A stretch of DNA of 64,000 nucleotides from Candidatus Thalassospirochaeta sargassi (GTDB lineage: Bacteria > Spirochaetota > Spirochaetia > UBA9216), in contig JAQQAL010000005.1 of the NCBI GenBank assembly GCA_028532855.1, positions 1 through 64,000 on the forward strand, read 5' to 3'. Position 1 is the first letter of the stretch. Every line of letters begins with the position of its first letter. Of this stretch, positions 1 through 8,763 are shown in pieces. Position numbers and translations under genes: made by a program. The notes under the pieces were generated by a model. That model worked only from the letters and a program-made list of their open reading frames with translations. It was not told where the DNA came from and made no database searches.

Positions 1-2
1 GG

Positions 3-89
3 AAGAAGATAAAAGGTCATAAACTTATTCCGAAGATATTGGAGGGCGTATTCTGCAAGGATGGTGTATTCCTAGAGGATGTTGCATAG
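3..89 (+). pseudogene. Possible C-terminal end of a transposase-like protein (partial)
   Basis: An open frame enters from the left edge and stops at 87-89. Its 28 visible residues include KIKGHKLIPKILEGV followed by a short Asp/Glu-rich end. This resembles the tails of some IS transposases, but that is only an impression from memory and the fragment is too short to assign. It is followed within 50 bases by a decayed Dabb gene, which fits an insertion or rearrangement boundary. It could equally be the true end of an unrelated gene lying outside the window. Confidence 0.2.
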
Positions 90-136
90 GATGTTGAAGG
101 ATTTGCTTTTTTCTGATCCACAACTATTGACAGTAA

Positions 137-244
137 CTCGCACTGGATGCCTATCAGGTGCATCCTCTTCATAAGGAAGCAGGGACAGTAATCAAAGCTT
201 CAGCCGAAGCCCGTCAAGCTGTAGATTATATCTTCAACTCTTAG
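137..244 (+). pseudogene. Remnant of a Dabb (stress-responsive alpha/beta-barrel) family gene
   Basis: The reading frame is open only from 137 and ends at the TAG at 242-244. It encodes 35 residues with the typical Dabb C-terminus: ALDAYQVHPLHKEAG, then an EARQAVDY motif. Dabb proteins are about 100 residues long, so roughly the first two thirds are missing. An in-frame TAA lies at 134-136 and no plausible start is present. I therefore call it a truncated gene. The GerMN gene on the opposite strand ends 3 bases further on, so the two are convergent. The family assignment rests on motif recognition alone. Confidence 0.5.
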
Positions 245-247
245 GAC

Positions 248-1045
248 TTAGAAATCAGCTCTGCTCAGCGGTTCTCCGATATACACTCCTTCAGGACCCA
301 TATATTCATTGAGAGAGCCCTCAATAAGAATCTGAACATTCTTTACGCTGCTAAACTCCGTAGCTGTATACACAACCTGTTTTAATTGTGCGTTATATCC
401 TTCAACGCCGAATGCGTTGAATCTGAAGCCGTCGGAAAAGTTTAGATATGCTGTTCCCCCCTTGATACTTATTGACAGCAGCTCGGTCTGTTCAGGAATA
501 AGGCTTATCAATCCCATGTTAAGCTCTGACCCGGACAGGCCTTCAAGCAGGGTATTAACTGTTTCCGTCAAAGGAGAATCAACATAGTAAACCGGTCTGA
601 TTATATCCTTGAGGCTGATATTGCCATCATCCTGTATTTCTATAAAATAGAGTCTGGATCTTCTCACCTTCTGTGCTGGTTTTACAGTTTCAGGTTCGGT
701 CTCCTTGGGTTCTGTGGTTTCCGGATCAACTTCTAGTGCAATAACTGTTTCTTCAGGGGGGGAAGTTTCAATCTCCGTTTCGGAGGTATCTTCTGGAGGA
801 GATTCTATAATTTCAACCTCAGTTACTCCGGAATTGTCCTCTGAAGCTTCAGGGGCTTCCCGCTGCTCCACTTCAGGTTTTCGTTCCTCACGTTCCCTTG
901 CCACTATATCAACAAAGCCTGTTTCATCGAGTACATTCTGTATCGTTTCTCTATTGAAAAGAAAAATTACGAGTACAAGCAGAATTAGGGCTATCCAGAA
1001 AAGACAACCGATAGATGTTTTATTGTTTTTTTTCCCACGAGCCAT
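248..1045 (-). CDS. Membrane-anchored GerMN-domain protein
   Basis: This 265-residue protein has a basic N-terminus, one hydrophobic segment at about residues 13-31, and a long acidic Glu/Pro/Thr-rich linker (about 40-125). A C-terminal GerMN-like domain follows, containing VNTLLEGLSGSELNMGLIS and a later TAYLNFSDGFRFNAFGVEG stretch. GerMN domains are extracytoplasmic modules first described in spore germination protein GerM and also found in non-sporulating bacteria, so no sporulation role is implied. The ATG at 1045 is preferred over a TTG at 1054, because a GATAAT box lies 8 bases upstream of it and there is no ribosome-binding site. It is transcribed divergently from ptsI. Its exact role, probably in the envelope, is unknown. 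Confidence 0.75.
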   Translation of the reverse strand: MARGKKNNKTSIGCLFWIALILLVLVIFLFNRETIQNVLDETGFVDIVAREREERKPEVEQREAPEASEDNSGVTEVEIIESPPEDTSETEIETSPPEETVIALEVDPETTEPKETEPETVKPAQKVRRSRLYFIEIQDDGNISLKDIIRPVYYVDSPLTETVNTLLEGLSGSELNMGLISLIPEQTELLSISIKGGTAYLNFSDGFRFNAFGVEGYNAQLKQVVYTATEFSSVKNVQILIEGSLNEYMGPEGVYIGEPLSRADF

Positions 1046-1053
1046 ACATAGCA

Positions 1054-1082
1054 ATTATCGGCATTTGACCGTGGCTTTTAAA
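1054..1082 (-). promoter_or_regulatory. Promoter of GerMN gene, probably leaderless
   Basis: On the minus strand, TTTAAA (1082-1077), a 17-base spacer and GATAAT (1059-1054) stand 8 bases before the ATG at 1045. No Shine-Dalgarno sequence fits, so transcription probably starts at or next to the start codon. The element interleaves with the divergent ptsI promoter. Confidence 0.5.
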
Positions 1083-1093
1083 TGCTTTATAGT
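1065..1093 (+). promoter_or_regulatory. Promoter of ptsI, probably leaderless
   Basis: TTGACC (1065-1070), 17 bases, TATAGT (1088-1093). The ATG of ptsI follows 9 bases later and no ribosome-binding site is present. The -35 region overlaps the spacer of the divergent GerMN promoter. Confidence 0.6.
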
Positions 1094-1102
1094 TAGTATG
1101 TT

Positions 1103-2845
1103 ATGAAAAAAATAATGGGCATTTCAGCATCACAGGGAATATCAATAGGAAGAGTCTTCTATTATCTCGATGAATATCTCAGAGTGCCTGAGTATACAGT
1201 TAAAGAAAATGAGGTAAATGTAGAAATCGCCAGATTTGAGATTGCGATTGAGAAGACGAGAGAAGAACTTGTTGAACTGAAAAATTCGCTGAATAAAGAA
1301 AACAGTATAAATGAAGCTGGATTTCTTGATGCCCATATTCTTATGCTTGATGACCCGGAGCTTTCTAAACAAATAAAAACAAAAATTATCGACAGTAGAT
1401 ATAATGCAGAAAGAGCGCTCTTTGAGACGGTTAAGGGCTTTGTAGAACTGATTAAGGCTTCAAGTGATCAGTATATAAAAGAAAGAACCTTCGATATCCG
1501 TGATGTTGCAAAAAGGGTTCTTGGAAATCTCTTGTATAAAAAGAGGGTCGACTTACGGGATTTAAATGAAGAAGTGATCCTGATAGCACATGAGCTTCTC
1601 CCTTCTGATACCCTGACGATGGATAAGCGTATGGTTAAAGGGATTGCAACCGACGCCGGTGGACGAACTTCACATACCGCAATTCTAGCCCGTGCCTTCG
1701 AGATTCCTGCAGTCCTCGGGCTTCGGAATATTACAGCGGAAGTTCGAAACGGGGATATGGTTATAATTGACGGCGGTAAGGGGATAGTTATAGTCCGGCC
1801 GGATGAACCAACGCTGGAACAATATAGAAAGAAACTGAATGACTGGCAGAAAAAAGAAGTCGAGCTTCTTAATCTAAATGTACTGCCCGCTGAGACGAAG
1901 GATGGAAAAAAGATCCTTCTGAAAGCGAATATTGAAATACCTGAAGAGACCGAATCTGTAATTTCGCACGGAGCTGACGGAGTAGGGTTGTATCGATCGG
2001 AATTCTTTTTTATTCAGCCGGGAGAATTTGCTTCTGAGGATGAACAGTATAAGGCCTACAGCCAGGTTCTGTCCTCAATGGGTGATAAACCTGTGACAAT
2101 AAGAACCATCGACCTCGGGGGCGATAAGATTCTCCCGGGTACTGCATATTTTGAAGAAACTAATCCTATACTCGGCTGGAGATCTATAAGATTCTGTATG
2201 ACCCGAAAGGATATATTTGAAACGCAGCTACGTGCTTTATTAAGGGCTTCAGTTCATGGGAACCTCAGGATAATGTTCCCGATGATTTCCGGGGTTGAAG
2301 AGCTTGATCAAGTGCTGGAATTCTATGAACTGGTGAAATTGGAGCTTGAGAAAGAAGGGGTCCAATTCGATAAGAATATTCCGCTAGGCATCATGATTGA
2401 AGTGCCTTCCGCTGCTTTAACTGCAGATATCCTTGCCCGAAAGGTAAAATTCTTTTCTATTGGTACTAATGATCTTATTCAGTATACAATTGCTGTTGAC
2501 AGAGGCAATGAAAAAATTGCATATCTGTATGAGCCGTTTCATCCCGGAGTTCTCCGGTTGCTGAAAATGATAATTGAAGGTGCGCATTCTCAGTCTATAC
2601 CTGTTGCTATGTGCGGTGAAATGGCCGGTGATCCGTATGCTGCCGTGATCCTTCTGGGTCTCGGGCTCGATATTTTCAGTATGAGCTCTTTCAGTGTGCC
2701 GGAAATAAAGAACATAATACGTTCAGTCTCTATGGTAGAAGCGGAAGAGCTTGTAGGTACGATATTCGAAATGAAATCCTACAAGGAGATTGACAGATTT
2801 GTGAGAGGATGGATGGATGAGCGTTTCGAACACCTCAGGCAATAA
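1103..2845 (+). CDS. ptsI: PTS enzyme I (phosphoenolpyruvate-protein phosphotransferase)
   Basis: Enzyme I takes the phosphate from PEP and passes it to HPr at the head of the sugar phosphotransferase system. In spirochaetes with few sugar permeases it may instead be regulatory. The 580 residues match the full family length. The N-terminal domain carries the phosphorylated histidine (His191) in GGRTSHTAI. The C-terminal PEP-binding barrel shows RTIDLGGDK, EVPSAAL, GTNDLIQYTIAVDR and the CGEMAGDP cysteine motif. The start is ATG 1103, without a ribosome-binding site but 9 bases after a good -10 box. The 3' end overlaps der by 29 bases, so the two are probably cotranscribed. No ptsH or EIIA lies in this window. 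Confidence 0.97.
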   Translation: MKKIMGISASQGISIGRVFYYLDEYLRVPEYTVKENEVNVEIARFEIAIEKTREELVELKNSLNKENSINEAGFLDAHILMLDDPELSKQIKTKIIDSRYNAERALFETVKGFVELIKASSDQYIKERTFDIRDVAKRVLGNLLYKKRVDLRDLNEEVILIAHELLPSDTLTMDKRMVKGIATDAGGRTSHTAILARAFEIPAVLGLRNITAEVRNGDMVIIDGGKGIVIVRPDEPTLEQYRKKLNDWQKKEVELLNLNVLPAETKDGKKILLKANIEIPEETESVISHGADGVGLYRSEFFFIQPGEFASEDEQYKAYSQVLSSMGDKPVTIRTIDLGGDKILPGTAYFEETNPILGWRSIRFCMTRKDIFETQLRALLRASVHGNLRIMFPMISGVEELDQVLEFYELVKLELEKEGVQFDKNIPLGIMIEVPSAALTADILARKVKFFSIGTNDLIQYTIAVDRGNEKIAYLYEPFHPGVLRLLKMIIEGAHSQSIPVAMCGEMAGDPYAAVILLGLGLDIFSMSSFSVPEIKNIIRSVSMVEAEELVGTIFEMKSYKEIDRFVRGWMDERFEHLRQ

Positions 2846-4169
2846 GCCTGAAACAGGCCGACGGCCTGTCGTTGCTATAGCAGGACGGCCCAATGTTGGT
2901 AAGTCGACCCTGTTTAACAGAATAATAAAATCACGCAAAGCAATAACTGACCCTACACCCGGCGTAACCCGCGATCCTGTTGAGGGTGTAGCGGAAATTA
3001 ATGGACTTGAGATTAAATTTGTTGATACCGGCGGATACAAACTTGATCAGGAAGAGCTGGATGATCTGGTAGTCAAGCGGAGTCTTGAGATAGTCGCCGA
3101 GGCTGATCTTGTTATACTTGTACTTGATCTGAAGGAAACAACTTCAGAAGATGAGATATTTATCGAAGAAATGCGGCCTTATTCCGACAAGCTGATGCTT
3201 GTGGTCAACAAGGTCGACGGACCCGAGAAAGAAGAGCAGATCTGGAATTACTATTCACTAGGTTTTGACAAGGTTTATCCGGTCTCCGCATCGCACGGAT
3301 TAGGCTTCGGTGATTTGATAGATGCCTTATACGAGAGGGTAAAGGATAAGGCGGCTGCAGGTGATGGTGGTGATGCTGGTGATGACTTAATCAATCTTGC
3401 GGTGCTAGGCAAACCTAATACCGGAAAGTCCACTCTCACTAACCTTTTTACAAAAACCAACTCATCAATCGTTTCTGATATTCCAGGAACAACGCGTGAT
3501 ATTGTAGAAGGGTTTTTCAGTTTTAAGAATCGCGGATTCCGGGTGCTTGATACCGCCGGAATACGAAAGAAAAAAAAGGTCAGCGAGAACGTTGAATACT
3601 ATTCGGTCAACAGGGCGATAAAAAGTATCGATGAATCTGATGTTGTGCTTCTGATGATTGATTCCATCGAGGGGCTTTCTGATCAGGATAAAAAGATTGC
3701 AAACCTGATAGTCCGTAAGGGTAAGGGTGTAATAATAGTACTTAACAAATGGGATCTTCAGGAAAATATTCCAAATGTTTTTGAAGCAGTTTCAGACCGG
3801 ATCAGGTTTTTATTTCCAATACTGAGCTTTGCACCTATTGTCGCTCTATCTGCTCTTAATAATGACGGCGTGGAGAATCTGCTTGATACAGTATTAAAGG
3901 TAAAGCATCAGCTGGGGAAACGCGTGGATACATCAACATTAAATAATCATCTTACCGACTGGATGGAAGAAAACGAACCACCCCGCTCTAAAAAGGGGCG
4001 CTATAAGATAAAGTATATGACTCAGGTAAGCTCCGAACCTATAAGATTTCTTCTTTTCGTTAATAACAAAAAGAGTTTTCCTGAAGCCTATCAGCGATAT
4101 ATTCTAAGGATGATCAGGCAGGATTTCGGATTGCCTTCCGTACCTATTACAATGGAACTAAGGGGCTGA
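2817..4169 (+). CDS. der: Ribosome assembly GTPase Der (EngA)
   Basis: Der is an essential tandem GTPase needed for maturation of the 50S subunit. At 450 residues it has the usual size. The first G domain shows GRPNVGKST, DTGG and NKVD. The second shows GKPNTGKST, DTAGIRKK and NKWD. A KH-like RNA-binding domain closes the protein, including the PPRSKKGRYKIKYMTQ stretch. The ATG at 2817 lies inside the end of ptsI and has a GAGAGG site about 8 bases upstream. A short Gly/Asp-rich linker separates the two G domains (near 3350-3390). A MerR-type regulator follows 12 bases downstream, so der sits in the middle of a ptsI-der-merR unit. Confidence 0.97.
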   Translation: MSVSNTSGNKPETGRRPVVAIAGRPNVGKSTLFNRIIKSRKAITDPTPGVTRDPVEGVAEINGLEIKFVDTGGYKLDQEELDDLVVKRSLEIVAEADLVILVLDLKETTSEDEIFIEEMRPYSDKLMLVVNKVDGPEKEEQIWNYYSLGFDKVYPVSASHGLGFGDLIDALYERVKDKAAAGDGGDAGDDLINLAVLGKPNTGKSTLTNLFTKTNSSIVSDIPGTTRDIVEGFFSFKNRGFRVLDTAGIRKKKKVSENVEYYSVNRAIKSIDESDVVLLMIDSIEGLSDQDKKIANLIVRKGKGVIIVLNKWDLQENIPNVFEAVSDRIRFLFPILSFAPIVALSALNNDGVENLLDTVLKVKHQLGKRVDTSTLNNHLTDWMEENEPPRSKKGRYKIKYMTQVSSEPIRFLLFVNNKKSFPEAYQRYILRMIRQDFGLPSVPITMELRG

Positions 4170-4181
4170 TATAAAGCGAAT

Positions 4182-4502
4182 ATGGAATACCTGACCATCG
4201 GCGAGATTTGCAGGCTGCTTGAAGTGAAACCCCATGTCCTCCGCTACTGGGAGCAGGAATTCGAGATTGTTAATCCTCGCAAGGATCGAAACGGCAAACG
4301 GCAGTATTCAAGAAATGATATTAATATTCTGTTCAGGATAAAACACCTCCTTCATGATGAGAAATTCACCATTGAAGGTGCAAAGCAGAAAATCTGGGCA
4401 GAGCTGTCACAGGATAATGTAGATGTTAAGGCTTCAGTTCACGCTCTGCGTGAGACACTTGTAAAACTTTCAATTAAAATTGATGAAATGAAGAATAAAT
4501 AA
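4182..4502 (+). CDS. MerR-family transcriptional regulator, short form
   Basis: This 106-residue protein has an N-terminal MerR-type winged helix: YLTIGEICRLLEVKPHVLRYWEQEF is the helix-turn-helix and RNGKRQYSRNDI the wing. A short helical dimerisation segment follows. No effector-binding domain or metal-binding cysteines are present, which places it with the small HTH-only MerR group. The target is unknown. It is 12 bases after der and probably cotranscribed with ptsI-der. Confidence 0.85.
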   Translation: MEYLTIGEICRLLEVKPHVLRYWEQEFEIVNPRKDRNGKRQYSRNDINILFRIKHLLHDEKFTIEGAKQKIWAELSQDNVDVKASVHALRETLVKLSIKIDEMKNK

Positions 4503-4528
4503 CGATTTTTGATTGGCCTGTATCTGTC

Positions 4529-4534
4529 GATAAT
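4529..4534 (+). promoter_or_regulatory. Candidate -10 box directly before a GTG start
   Basis: GATAAT ends 6 bases before the GTG start at 4541. No ribosome-binding site is present. The -35 is poor (TTTTTG at 4506-4511 gives a 17-base spacer), so this is the weakest of the leaderless candidates. Confidence 0.3.
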
Positions 4535-4540
4535 CATAGA

Positions 4541-5824
4541 GTGAAACGAGTTATTATTAGTCTGCTTATGCTGTCTGCAGCATTCCATCTGTCGGCATTC
4601 CCTGAAAATAATGAAGCCCGAACCTCGATGCGTGAAATGATCACAGCTCCAACAAGCGATGTGCTTGAAGCTAGAAATGAGATGATTGAACAGCTTACGG
4701 ACGGGTCAGTTGTCTCCTATCAGATTAAGATTCAGAACAACAGTTTTTATCAACTTTTTATAAATGAATCCGGTGGTCGCTATCCACTTTACAGTCAGGG
4801 AAGCTATATAATTAAAAGAAATCTTGAAGACGGGAAATTTGTCCAGATCAAGATTTTTCTCAAAAGACACAAGGAATGCTATGTTCGGCTGTATCCGCTT
4901 GATGAGCGGGCAATGATGGAGGTTGTGCTTTACGGGAAAACTATTTACAAAGGCATCAATCTTCCCTTCAGTTTTTCAGATGTCCTTGTCGAGCCATTCA
5001 GTGAAATTATTGATGCCTCATCAGGTATAGTGAACTGGGATCTTCTTTTACCTGAAAACAACGGTTACGTGTATTATGATAAAACTGAGCTGAGCGAGGC
5101 AATACGAGCTGGCTTGCCGCTAATAACTGATGTTGACGATGGAGCTCTGGATTTCGACGGCTCGTGGGTTTTTATAGAAGATCTAAGCATACAGAAGCCT
5201 GAAAATCATGGCTTTAACTGTTCCGGCTTTGTTAAATGGGTTGGTGACGGCTTATACTGGGCTGAAACCGGTGAATATATGTCAGTTTCAGATCTCAAAT
5301 CAAAACATACTGATATGCGCGGTCACAGATGGAGTGAGAGGCATGAAGATGATCGTGATCCCTATTTCGGGCTAGACTGGACTAGAAATATTGCCGTCTC
5401 AATTACTAATGCGGGAAGGAATACTACGGGGGGATATAAATCAGCTGATGTCCGTAATCTGCCTTGGGCGACATATATTGAAGATATTGGTTTTTCGATA
5501 GAAGATCTTAAACTGATTATGTACTACCTGGCAGTTTCTGAACCCGAATATATCTATTTTGCATCAGTTAATGAATCATGGGGAACCGAACCGGTTCTGC
5601 AGCAGCATATACATACAGCTGTTCTCATCCCGCTTATTAACAACCAGGGCCAGTTTGAAGACCTGATTTTTGAGCGTAATTTTGAGAGTGATGCTGAGTC
5701 GCTTGCAGAAAGATATCCTGATGCGCATGTACATCTTACAAGGGTAAGAGTTGATGGCGGTTTCAGGCTTCCTGAGTTGAATTCAGGGCCGGCATTGGGA
5801 CCTGGGAGTTATTTCAGGCGCTGA
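4541..5824 (+). CDS. Secreted NlpC/P60-like cysteine peptidase, predicted
   Basis: This 427-residue protein has a cleavable signal peptide (MKRVIISLLM, hydrophobic core, cleavage near LSAF). The middle of the protein has NHGFNCSGFVKWV, in which Cys227 sits in the NCSGFV context typical of NlpC/P60-type catalytic cysteines. QQHIHTAVL (His356/His358) could supply the catalytic histidine. The N-terminal 200 residues look like a beta-rich domain of unknown family. If active it would act in the periplasm, perhaps on peptidoglycan. The start is GTG 4541, chosen because the signal peptide begins there. The cysteine and histidine motifs are seen directly; the enzymatic role is inferred. Confidence 0.6.
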   Translation: MKRVIISLLMLSAAFHLSAFPENNEARTSMREMITAPTSDVLEARNEMIEQLTDGSVVSYQIKIQNNSFYQLFINESGGRYPLYSQGSYIIKRNLEDGKFVQIKIFLKRHKECYVRLYPLDERAMMEVVLYGKTIYKGINLPFSFSDVLVEPFSEIIDASSGIVNWDLLLPENNGYVYYDKTELSEAIRAGLPLITDVDDGALDFDGSWVFIEDLSIQKPENHGFNCSGFVKWVGDGLYWAETGEYMSVSDLKSKHTDMRGHRWSERHEDDRDPYFGLDWTRNIAVSITNAGRNTTGGYKSADVRNLPWATYIEDIGFSIEDLKLIMYYLAVSEPEYIYFASVNESWGTEPVLQQHIHTAVLIPLINNQGQFEDLIFERNFESDAESLAERYPDAHVHLTRVRVDGGFRLPELNSGPALGPGSYFRR

Positions 5825-5848
5825 CGCCCCAAAAATAGACGTAAAATA

Positions 5849-5877
5849 TTGAAAATTAACTTAAGCGGGTGTACCCT
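5849..5877 (+). promoter_or_regulatory. Candidate promoter of the TPR-TonB operon
   Basis: TTGAAA (5849-5854), 17 bases, TACCCT (5872-5877), then 9 bases to the ATG at 5887. The -10 matches only the key T/A/T positions. The geometry repeats that of the other leaderless candidates and supports ATG 5887 over GTG 5869. Confidence 0.4.
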
Positions 5878-5886
5878 TTCAGGGAT

Positions 5887-8763
5887 ATGAAAAGAATTAC
5901 ACTGATATTGTTGCTTATTATCTTATTCGTTTCTCAGGGATTCGGCGCAGACCAAGATTTATTCAGAGAGGCTGAGGGCCGTTACAAAAGCGGAAATTAC
6001 GCGGCGGCTCTGGATCTATATACAAGATTTATTGAATCCAACCGGATATCTCCTGATGCTGCTGATGCTCAGTTTAAAAGGGCTGTATGTCTGTATCAGC
6101 TTAAGAAGCCCCGGGAAGCCTTTAAACTGTTTGGAACAATCCGTAAGAGCTATGCATCAACTGCGTATATAACTATGGTCCCCTTCTGGCAGGGGCGGAT
6201 ATCGCTTGAGCTCGGAGATTATGAATCAGCTGCCGGTTATTTTAACGAATACATCGGTGACGGATCTTCTTTGCCCGCATCAGAAGCATATTTATACAGA
6301 GCGATGAGCTATATGCAAATGGGCAGAGCTGCTGATGCAGCATATTCCCTTGAATTGCTCCTGGAGCGACAGGACTTCACTGATGATGGTTATATTACTA
6401 CACTCCTGGGATCAATCTACCTCACCATCGGGAATTATAAAGAACTGCTTGCTTTGAGCTCGGGTGCTGATGTCCGGAGCTTTGAGCCCGAATACAGAAA
6501 CAGGATAAGGCTGTATGAAGCAGAAGGGCGTTACGGCACGGATGATATCAACGGAGCTCAGGAAATCTACTCCGAGCTGGTTGAACTTGATGACCCTGAC
6601 ATGAGTATTGCCTGGCAGCGACTGTTTACCATATATCGAAGACTCGGTCGGGCTGATGAGCTTGAGCAGCTTCTTTCTGAAGCTGAAAAGAGTCTTAAGA
6701 GTAAACCGGAAATTCTTCGGGACTTCAGGATGAGGATAGGCATCGCATCCTATAATTCCGGAGATTTTGATACAGCGGAGAGTTATTTTTTAACAATATG
6801 GGATACATCCGCTCCGTCAAATATTGATGGTCTGGTTCCACTGTATTATTCAAAGCTGCTTGAAGAGCGCGGCAGTACTAATCGTGCTATAGAGATACTT
6901 GAAATATATCTCTCTGAATCTGATGACAGAAGAGCGGAAATCCTTGTCCGGCTTGCTGAACTATATACCCGGGGCGGTGTGCTCGGCCGGGCCGAAAGCC
7001 GTCTTGATGAATTTTTTGCTGATTACGCCGAATCAAGCTTCTTTTATGAAGCAGCTTATCTGAAGGCGTTCATTGGATATAAGAATGAACGAATAGATGA
7101 AGCCCTCGAGTGGGTTTCGCGTGCATACTCGGCGGACAGCCGCGGAGAAAGAACAGCATCGCTTCTGAGATTGGAATCCATTCTCTTGAAACAGAAGGGT
7201 GATTACTCCGCAGCCGTAAATAAACTTGTCAGATATCTTGACTATCAACCGGAAGATACAGCCGCTGCGATGGATCTTTTTCGTCTGAGATTTCTTATGA
7301 ATGACTATAGTACGATTCTTGTTGAATCAATTGATTTTAAATGGCGTGATGATGTCCGAAGTGATGTAGCGTCATATCTACTGGTGTCCTACATAAGCGG
7401 TCTGTCGGCAATTGCCGTTTCGGATTATGAGAGGGCTGTTGACGAACTTTCACTCATCAGCCCTGTTAACACTGAAGATTCTGGGCTATCTGAAATCTAT
7501 CCCTATGCTCTGTTTTATAGGGGCTGGGCACTTTACCGTGGTTCGGATTACGCACGCGCGATGTCAACTTTTGATGAACTCTTAAAGAGTAATCCCGATT
7601 CCCCATCCGCAGTCGAGGCGGCTTATCTTGCCGGATGGTGCGGTTATATAATGGCTGATTATGAAAGCTCATCGACATATTTCCTGAAGTATTCAGGACT
7701 GGCCGGAGATGACGCACGCGGCAATTTTATGTACGCGAAAAATCTCGCGGCCCTGGAGCGCTACAGGGAGGCAGCAAATATCTTTGCTGAAATTACAAGA
7801 GAGGACGATGAGTCTCCGCTTGCCGATGACGCCCTGTTTGAAAAGGCGGCGCTTTATGCCCTCATGGGTGATGCCGAGGCAGCTGCCTCCGAATATGAAT
7901 ATCTATTTAAAAAATACGGAGGACGGCTGGCCGAAGAGGGCATGTTCCGGCGCGGCGAACTCTACTATGACAGCGGCAACTATGCGTCAGCAGCAGCAGC
8001 CTACTATGATTTCAGACGAAATTACCCTGAGAGCAGTATGTACGACGCAGCCCTTTACTGGGGTGGAATGTCGATGCTCGCGAACGGCGAAGGCTTTGGC
8101 GCTGTCCTGCTGTGGGAAAATATAATTGAAGACTACCGCTTATCTATTTTCAGGGCGCCTGCAATGCTGAAAACTGCTGAAGTCTATGCTGAGGCGGATG
8201 ATTACTCATCGGCGCTGGCAATGTATGAGCAGTGCCGCCTGGAGTACCCCGGAACTGAACGTGCCGCAACTGCAGCGAATGAATCCGAGAAGCTCAGGCT
8301 TCTTATTAACGGCCTCTCCGAAAGAGAAGCTGAGTTGAATGTAATAATAACAAGGGAAGGCGGCGCCGGCAGCCCGGAAGGGCGCAGAGCGATGATTGAG
8401 CTCGCAGCGCTCTATATTTCAATGGGCGGTTCTGACCTTAAGCCAGCAATGTCTATGCTGCAGCAGGTGTCCGAGCATGAGGCTGAAGACCCTGAGGCGG
8501 CGGCTGACGCACGGTTTTATATCGGTGAATACCACTACCGTCAGAATAATTATACTGAAGCAGTCAAAGCCTTTGTTGAAACCGCAAGTATTAATCCGGC
8601 TGACGGCGATTCTTCAGCCAGAGCGCTATACCGTGCCGCCGATACTGCTGTGCTTGCCGGCAGCATGAGCGACGCGCGTGAGCTGATTAAGCGTCTGAAA
8701 ACACATTATCCCGGAACGGAGTGGGCTATTGAGGCTGACAAACTTTTAGAGGAGGCAGAATAA
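5887..8763 (+). CDS. Large periplasmic TPR-repeat protein
   Basis: This 958-residue protein starts with a signal peptide (MKRITLILLLIILFVSQGFGA). It consists almost entirely of tetratricopeptide repeats of the YbgF/BamD type, with many copies of patterns such as Y-x-x-G-x-Y-x-x-A. Such proteins act as scaffolds in the periplasm. The GTG at 5869 would add six polar residues before the signal peptide, so ATG 5887 is preferred. The stop codon overlaps the start of the next gene by one base. The gene heads a run of seven closely spaced genes that includes exbB, exbD and tonB. A structural or partner-recruiting role in that TonB machine is an inference from this coupling. Confidence 0.8.
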   Translation: MKRITLILLLIILFVSQGFGADQDLFREAEGRYKSGNYAAALDLYTRFIESNRISPDAADAQFKRAVCLYQLKKPREAFKLFGTIRKSYASTAYITMVPFWQGRISLELGDYESAAGYFNEYIGDGSSLPASEAYLYRAMSYMQMGRAADAAYSLELLLERQDFTDDGYITTLLGSIYLTIGNYKELLALSSGADVRSFEPEYRNRIRLYEAEGRYGTDDINGAQEIYSELVELDDPDMSIAWQRLFTIYRRLGRADELEQLLSEAEKSLKSKPEILRDFRMRIGIASYNSGDFDTAESYFLTIWDTSAPSNIDGLVPLYYSKLLEERGSTNRAIEILEIYLSESDDRRAEILVRLAELYTRGGVLGRAESRLDEFFADYAESSFFYEAAYLKAFIGYKNERIDEALEWVSRAYSADSRGERTASLLRLESILLKQKGDYSAAVNKLVRYLDYQPEDTAAAMDLFRLRFLMNDYSTILVESIDFKWRDDVRSDVASYLLVSYISGLSAIAVSDYERAVDELSLISPVNTEDSGLSEIYPYALFYRGWALYRGSDYARAMSTFDELLKSNPDSPSAVEAAYLAGWCGYIMADYESSSTYFLKYSGLAGDDARGNFMYAKNLAALERYREAANIFAEITREDDESPLADDALFEKAALYALMGDAEAAASEYEYLFKKYGGRLAEEGMFRRGELYYDSGNYASAAAAYYDFRRNYPESSMYDAALYWGGMSMLANGEGFGAVLLWENIIEDYRLSIFRAPAMLKTAEVYAEADDYSSALAMYEQCRLEYPGTERAATAANESEKLRLLINGLSEREAELNVIITREGGAGSPEGRRAMIELAALYISMGGSDLKPAMSMLQQVSEHEAEDPEAAADARFYIGEYHYRQNNYTEAVKAFVETASINPADGDSSARALYRAADTAVLAGSMSDARELIKRLKTHYPGTEWAIEADKLLEEAE

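Noticed and set aside
705-1106. Plus-strand Ser/Thr-rich reading frame
   Set aside because: It is the antisense of the acidic Glu/Pro linker of the GerMN gene, with no start signals, and it overlaps ptsI control.
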